Shown here one piece after another: positions 59,728-64,000 of a DNA stretch of 64,000 bases. The position numbers and the translations under genes are program-made. The stretch spans positions 434,001 to 498,000 of the forward strand of contig QNQO01000685.1 in the NCBI GenBank assembly GCA_003290165.1, written 5' to 3'. The notes under the pieces are model-generated. The model had not been told where the DNA came from, did no database searches, and saw nothing but the letters and a program-made list of their open reading frames with translations. Each line of letters starts with the position of its first letter. Position 1 is the stretch's first letter. Origin of the DNA: Berberis thunbergii (taxonomy: Eukaryota; Streptophyta; Magnoliopsida; Ranunculales; Berberidaceae).

Positions 59728-60140
59728 TGCATTTGCACCCGCATCAAACTCGATATTTGATTCTAGGTGGGTGCATTTCCGAGTATAATCAATAGCAAGT
59801 TCTAGTTTCATAGGTGTTCCATCATTGGTCTCAATGTTATCCTTCCTCAGGCCCATTTGTTCAGTTGGAGTCCCAGCTTTGTCCAGTAAGTTGGTTTCCG
59901 TGTCTAAAAAATTATGCACGAGTTTTTAGAATTTGATCTTTGTAGCATAATCAGGAATGCTAGCATTGATATCCTTATTGACTATTTCCACCTTTAGGGT
60001 TCCAATTTGAATCTATTACTGAAGACATGCACAATATATATGGATCTATATATTGGATACAATTGATTTGAAATTTCAACTAAACTAAACATGCCTTTGA
60101 AAACCAACATCTCCACCATCCACTTAAGTTAGGTCTTCAT
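59728..60140. other. Spacer; one short open stretch of unknown origin
   Basis: Minus strand 59725-59919 is open with protein-like composition (TNLLDKAGTPTEQMGLRKDN). I do not recognise it; it may be a retroelement fragment. Confidence 0.25.
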
Positions 60141-60148
60141 TTCTCTGC

Positions 60149-61110
60149 TAGGATGCACGGACTCGGATACGTGTGTCGTGTCTGACACGACATGGCGACT
60201 CGGCAATTTTTAAAAAAATAGAACTCGGCGACACAATTAAACTTATTTTTTTAACATATTTTTTTGTAACTCATGTGAATATAAATAATAATAATAATGA
60301 ACAATCCAAAAGGGTATTATGTATGATCAGTTTACAGATATAAAATATTGAACAGAAAGCCATGCTCATTATATCTTTGCAAGGTCGAGATGGTGATAGA
60401 AATCACGGCCTAATCAGACCATGAGATCAATGGTTGTTCATAGAACTAGCCAGGAAAGATACTTGGACTGAAGAAGATCTTCTTCTCCTCCCAAAACAGG
60501 TACGTATAATATGAATAAACACTAATTACTTAATTGATCAGCCCATAGGAGGTGTCGATCAGTGAAAGTGTAATATATAGATCTAATGAAATGTGCTTTT
60601 GCAGGTTTGAATCGTTGTAGAAAGAGCGAAGGAGAAAATCAGAGACAGAGTCTCTCGGTTCCAAGCATGAAGCATAGGAGAAAATCGCAGGAAAAAAAAT
60701 CGAAAGAAGAAAGATTACCCGCTGAGTGTCTCCTTCTAGCAAGCTCCCTCTCTCTGGCTCCGTCTAGCAAGCAAGCTCCCTCTCTCTGGCTCCGTCTAGC
60801 AAGCAAGCAAGCTGAGCTTCTCTGGCTCGGTTTCTCTCTCCCTGCTCGATCGATCGATCTGTGGTTCTCTTTCTGTGAAAATAGGGATGAAAATGATCTA
60901 GGGTTAGGTTACTTAGGATCGAGGGAGAAAATAAAAAAAATGAGTTGCTATTTGCACCCGTTTGTTAGTTATTTGCAACCACGTGTCTGGACCGTGTTCG
61001 GATCGTGTCTAAGACGTGTTGGTGTCAGTCAACGAATTTTGACCATTGACCACGTGTCAAATACGTGTCGGGTACATGTCCGTGTCAACGAAGAGTCAGT
61101 GCATTAAAAG
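60149..61110 (+). mobile_element. hAT-like element, family 2, copy 2, 962 bp
   Basis: Begins TAGGATGCACGGACTCGG and ends 'gtcagtgcattaaaag'. Flanks TTCTCTGC (60141-60148) and TTCTCTAC (61111-61118) agree at 7 of 8. The interior has a small tandem array at about 60736-60830 ('ctagcaagcaag', 'ctccctctctctggctccgt'). A 173-codon open frame inside (60586-61107) is not a transposase. Confidence 0.8.
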
Positions 61111-61249
61111 TTCTCTACAACTAAACCACACCCCATCCACTTTGAAAACCAACATCATCCATCACTCGAGGGCGACCACCTCCCATCCCCCTCCCCCTCT
61201 CCCTCCCACGAATTTGAGAATAGAACAACATAAGAAGAAAGAGAGCTGA

Positions 61250-61610
61250 TGAAGAAGAAGAAGAAGAAAGAGAGTTGATGAAGAAGAAGTGAAGAACTCA
61301 CCTTAAGAAGAAGACGCACGCAGGAAACGGTGGTGACTAGAGTAGGCGGAGACGACGGTCGTTGGTTCACACAATAGTCGATCGGTCGTTGGTTCATACA
61401 ACTCTTCAATTCTCTCTTACACAAAAAGAGGAGGAATAGAGGATTTTGAAAAAAAAAATGAAAAAAGGGAAGGGATGCTTTGGAGGAGAAGGTGGAGATC
61501 GACTGTCGTGAAGGAGGAGAAGAAAGGATCGTAAAGATAACTGGTGGGCTTTAGGTTTTTTGCGCATTTACTTCTCACTCGTACGATTTTTTGTTTCTTC
61601 ACTATTGGTT
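61250..61610 (-). other. Exon-like leader of unknown gene
   Basis: Minus strand. A stretch ending CTTCTTCTTAAG/GTGAGTTC has a strong splice-donor shape and is followed by a T-rich intron-like tract of GAA/TTC repeats. No acceptor partner or recognisable protein was found. Confidence 0.3.
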
Positions 61611-61739
61611 TGGCCTTAGATGAAATGTGACTAAGTTTTTTTTTAGAGGAAATGTGACGAAGTGTTAATTTTTCTCACCGAGATATTTCATTTAGGCATT
61701 AATTTCTCTTCCTATGGTATGATGATTTTGAAATATTTA

Positions 61740-62460
61740 TGTAAGAAGCTGGAAACTGAAATTTCACTTGAATAAATAGGTGACAACTCGTCAAAATTCC
61801 TTACATAAATAGGAAAATGAAAATGGTGACGCTTTAGAAGCGTCACATATAAGTTTGTCACCTAATGCCATATTTCTTCTAATGACAATGAATTACAAAG
61901 ACAAGACAATCCACTTTTTTACGATGAATACAAATACTCAAGATAAGCCTATGCAAGAGAAAATTGAAGATAATCAAGTATTTTAAATTTATATGGCACT
62001 TTTTCAAGGAATATAACTATTCAAAATATTTAATACATTGAAAATGAAGTTTGTAATACAGGGTCCAAGAGGTCTCCAATTGCTTGTTCATGATATGTAA
62101 GGTTTTTGTCAAGTGTCCAACTCGTCGAGAGTCCAGTTTTTAAAAGGAATATGATGTAGGAGACTACATAATAAATTTTATTTTAAAATTTTAGGAGCTT
62201 AATAACCTTAGGAAAGTTTGTTTATATATTTTGCAAGAATTATTATTTGTCTTAGGGTATGAAATTAAGCATTTCTATTTTGAGTAAGATTTGAATTTTG
62301 TTTAGAAGTCTTATTTTTTGCTATAAATAGAACTTCATTGTAATTGAAAGTTGAGTTTCGTCTGCCTAGCTCTCTTTGCAAATTGTGATTTGCATCATTA
62401 GTCATTTTTTTTCTAGAGATTCTTTTTTTATCTTGCAATGTTGATTGAAATTTTCAAAGG
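61740..62460 (+). repeat. Probable LTR fragment and palindromic tract
   Basis: 'gtgacgctttagaagcgtcac' at about 61827-61850 is palindromic, in the style of CACTA subterminal repeats. At about 62150-62400 the sequence has TATAAATAG near 62321 followed by 'cttcattgtaattgaaag', the layout of a retrotransposon LTR. Boundaries not found. Confidence 0.35.
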
Positions 62461-62902
62461 ATGACAAGATACAAGTTGTTAAAGTTTCCAAACAACAGCT
62501 GGCGGTGAATGCCAATTATTTCTATGTTGATTGTGTTTATATTGGCTACATGTGAGTCGTATTTACCTATAATCCTGGACAAACTTCATTATTCTTTCCA
62601 TTTTTTATTAATTACTTGTTGTTTTTAATGTCAGTGGCTTGATGTTTAGAAATTTATTTGACCCTATGAGACAATGGAGATTGTACCCAGAGAGGAATTG
62701 GATAATTTGCTCAAGAGAAGTTGGATATTCTTGCAGGTTGAAGAGTTGGAATGGTAAGCGTGAGCTTTACTATAAGGCAAGCACTGGATGTTTACAGTTT
62801 AGTTCAGAAGTTTGTTATCTGCATGAACAATTTAGGAAGATTAACTACTCATTATCTCATTTCGGTTCGTTACTTAAATAAGGTTTGGACTTTCTCGTTT
62901 CA

Positions 62903-63085
62903 GCTCGCTCGGTTCAAATGCCAAAAGGCCACCGAATCAAAATTACAAGAAATTAAGGAACAACAAGAGCGGCATGGGAGAACTTCTAGAGCAGCAACAT
63001 TGTCAACTCCTATAGAGGCTGGGGAGGACGATGTGTTAGATGATGATGGAGAAGAAGAACGAGATGTAGGTTTCCATCTTCTAGT
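62903..63085 (+). other. Exon-like coding stretch, unrecognised
   Basis: Acceptor-like 'tttctcgtttcag' at about 62902 opens a frame reading LARFKCQKATESKLQEIKEQ, then QERHGRTSRAATLSTPIEAG, then an acidic run (DDVLDDDGEEERD) up to a donor-like GTAGGT near 63068. A basic helix, hydroxyl-rich segment and acidic tail look protein-coding. I do not recognise the family. It may be one exon of a gene continuing beyond, or a captured fragment. Confidence 0.4.
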
Positions 63086-63179
63086 AAAAGATACATCTTA
63101 TTCTATTATATATATGAGTGCTCGTGATATTGAAATCATATTCTATAAAAAGTTTTGCAACCATATTGAGTGTTCGTGA

Positions 63180-64000
63180 TTCTAATGTTTATAAAGAGTT
63201 TTTCAACTTCTTTTCACATGATATCAAGGATTGCTAGTTCGTGCGTGCCAAAAATTTTAATCCCTTTGTTTTAATTGTTTTTGAGGAATTATTTTTAGCT
63301 TTACATGGAGTAAGTAGAGTATAGGAAAGGAAAGTAAGGAAAAATGTGGAACTAATAAGATAAATCACGTGAAAATAGAACATGTTAAGAAAGCATATAA
63401 ATTTGTAACACACATAAGATAATAGCTCAAAAAGCATAAATTTTACATCCAGAGATTTACCATATTAGTGAACACTACAAGTTCTGAAGTTAAAAGAACA
63501 TCTACCTTGGAAAAATAAATTATATATATAACTAACTTTTAGTCGTGTGTATGTTTCGCGTAGTACACTTATTATCGAATATCACTTATATTGCAGTAGG
63601 CACAATGAGACATCGACATTGGACCAAAAGGAGGAGAGTGTGGTGTTATCTCTATATATGTTTCGGTTAGAGCATTCGTTGAGAAACTGATGAGGGAAGA
63701 GGAGGCTAAATGGAGATGAAAATCCAGAATTAAGTGGTGTTATTAGAAGGTGATTATTTATTTTTATCAGCAAAACAAACTTTGTATTGATATGTATTAA
63801 GAAGCAAAATGATAAGGGGTAGTATATCTGACAAAAAACCTCATCAAAGAACTATACATCAGCTAACATTGGAAAGGATTAAGTTATCCCAACTGAACAT
63901 GCAAGAAGCAATTTAATGCCATAAATCTACCCCAATTTGTTTCCTATATCCACAAATAACTTTAATATCTTCCCACAGTTGCTGAACAAACTATATTTTT
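63180..64000. other. No recognised features
   Basis: AT-rich DNA to the window end. No coding, RNA or repeat structure that I can support. Confidence 0.5.

Noticed and set aside
60586..61107. 173-codon plus-strand open frame
   Set aside because: Lies wholly inside a hAT-like element, overlaps a small tandem array, is low in complexity and resembles no transposase or plant protein known to me.

Overview
This is nuclear DNA from a flowering plant. It contains one large intron-bearing gene for a mitochondrial protein, set in dense, nested plant transposable elements: Tat-like Ty3/gypsy LTR elements, hAT-like and Mutator-like miniature elements, a TRIM, tRNA-derived SINEs and L1-type LINE fragments. 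Nothing bacterial or organellar was found, and the species cannot be named from the sequence.

Left part (1-34.1 kb) is retrotransposon territory. A minus-strand Tat-like element with gag, aspartic protease, primer-binding site and LTR lies at about 1-4.4 kb. A composite of three related minus-strand copies (A, B, C) fills 5660-20617, bounded by LTR ends and by ATTAT on both sides, the right side being an (ATT)n microsatellite. A second family (D, plus strand) occupies 21242-29947, and remnants of a third copy (E) lie at 31246-34130. All carry gag. In the copies that preserve the 3' half there is also an antisense reading frame with a TATA box a short way upstream. None shows reverse transcriptase, RNase H or integrase; tandem repeats lie where pol would be expected. 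The 3' LTR of D is itself interrupted by a hAT-like element and by a solo LTR with a perfect 5-bp target duplication. A 200-bp near-perfect fold-back with a 9-bp duplication sits at 32992-33191.

Right part (34.8-58.1 kb) is the gene for mitochondrial translation initiation factor IF-2, on the minus strand. I could assemble the whole coding sequence from seven coding exons in matching phase (707 codons plus stop), plus a probable non-coding first exon at about 57.94-58.1 kb. Two introns of 9.8 and 7.7 kb hold most of its length and are packed with mobile elements. The main start codon is directly preceded by a three-codon upstream reading frame.

The most unusual structure is at 57657-59727. 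The 5' end of the IF-2 gene (proximal promoter, non-coding exon, start of first intron) is present a second time, inverted, about 0.5 kb away. The duplicated copy points the other way and has no coding exons behind it. Beyond it (60-64 kb) lie another hAT-like element, a probable LTR fragment and one unrecognised exon-like coding stretch.
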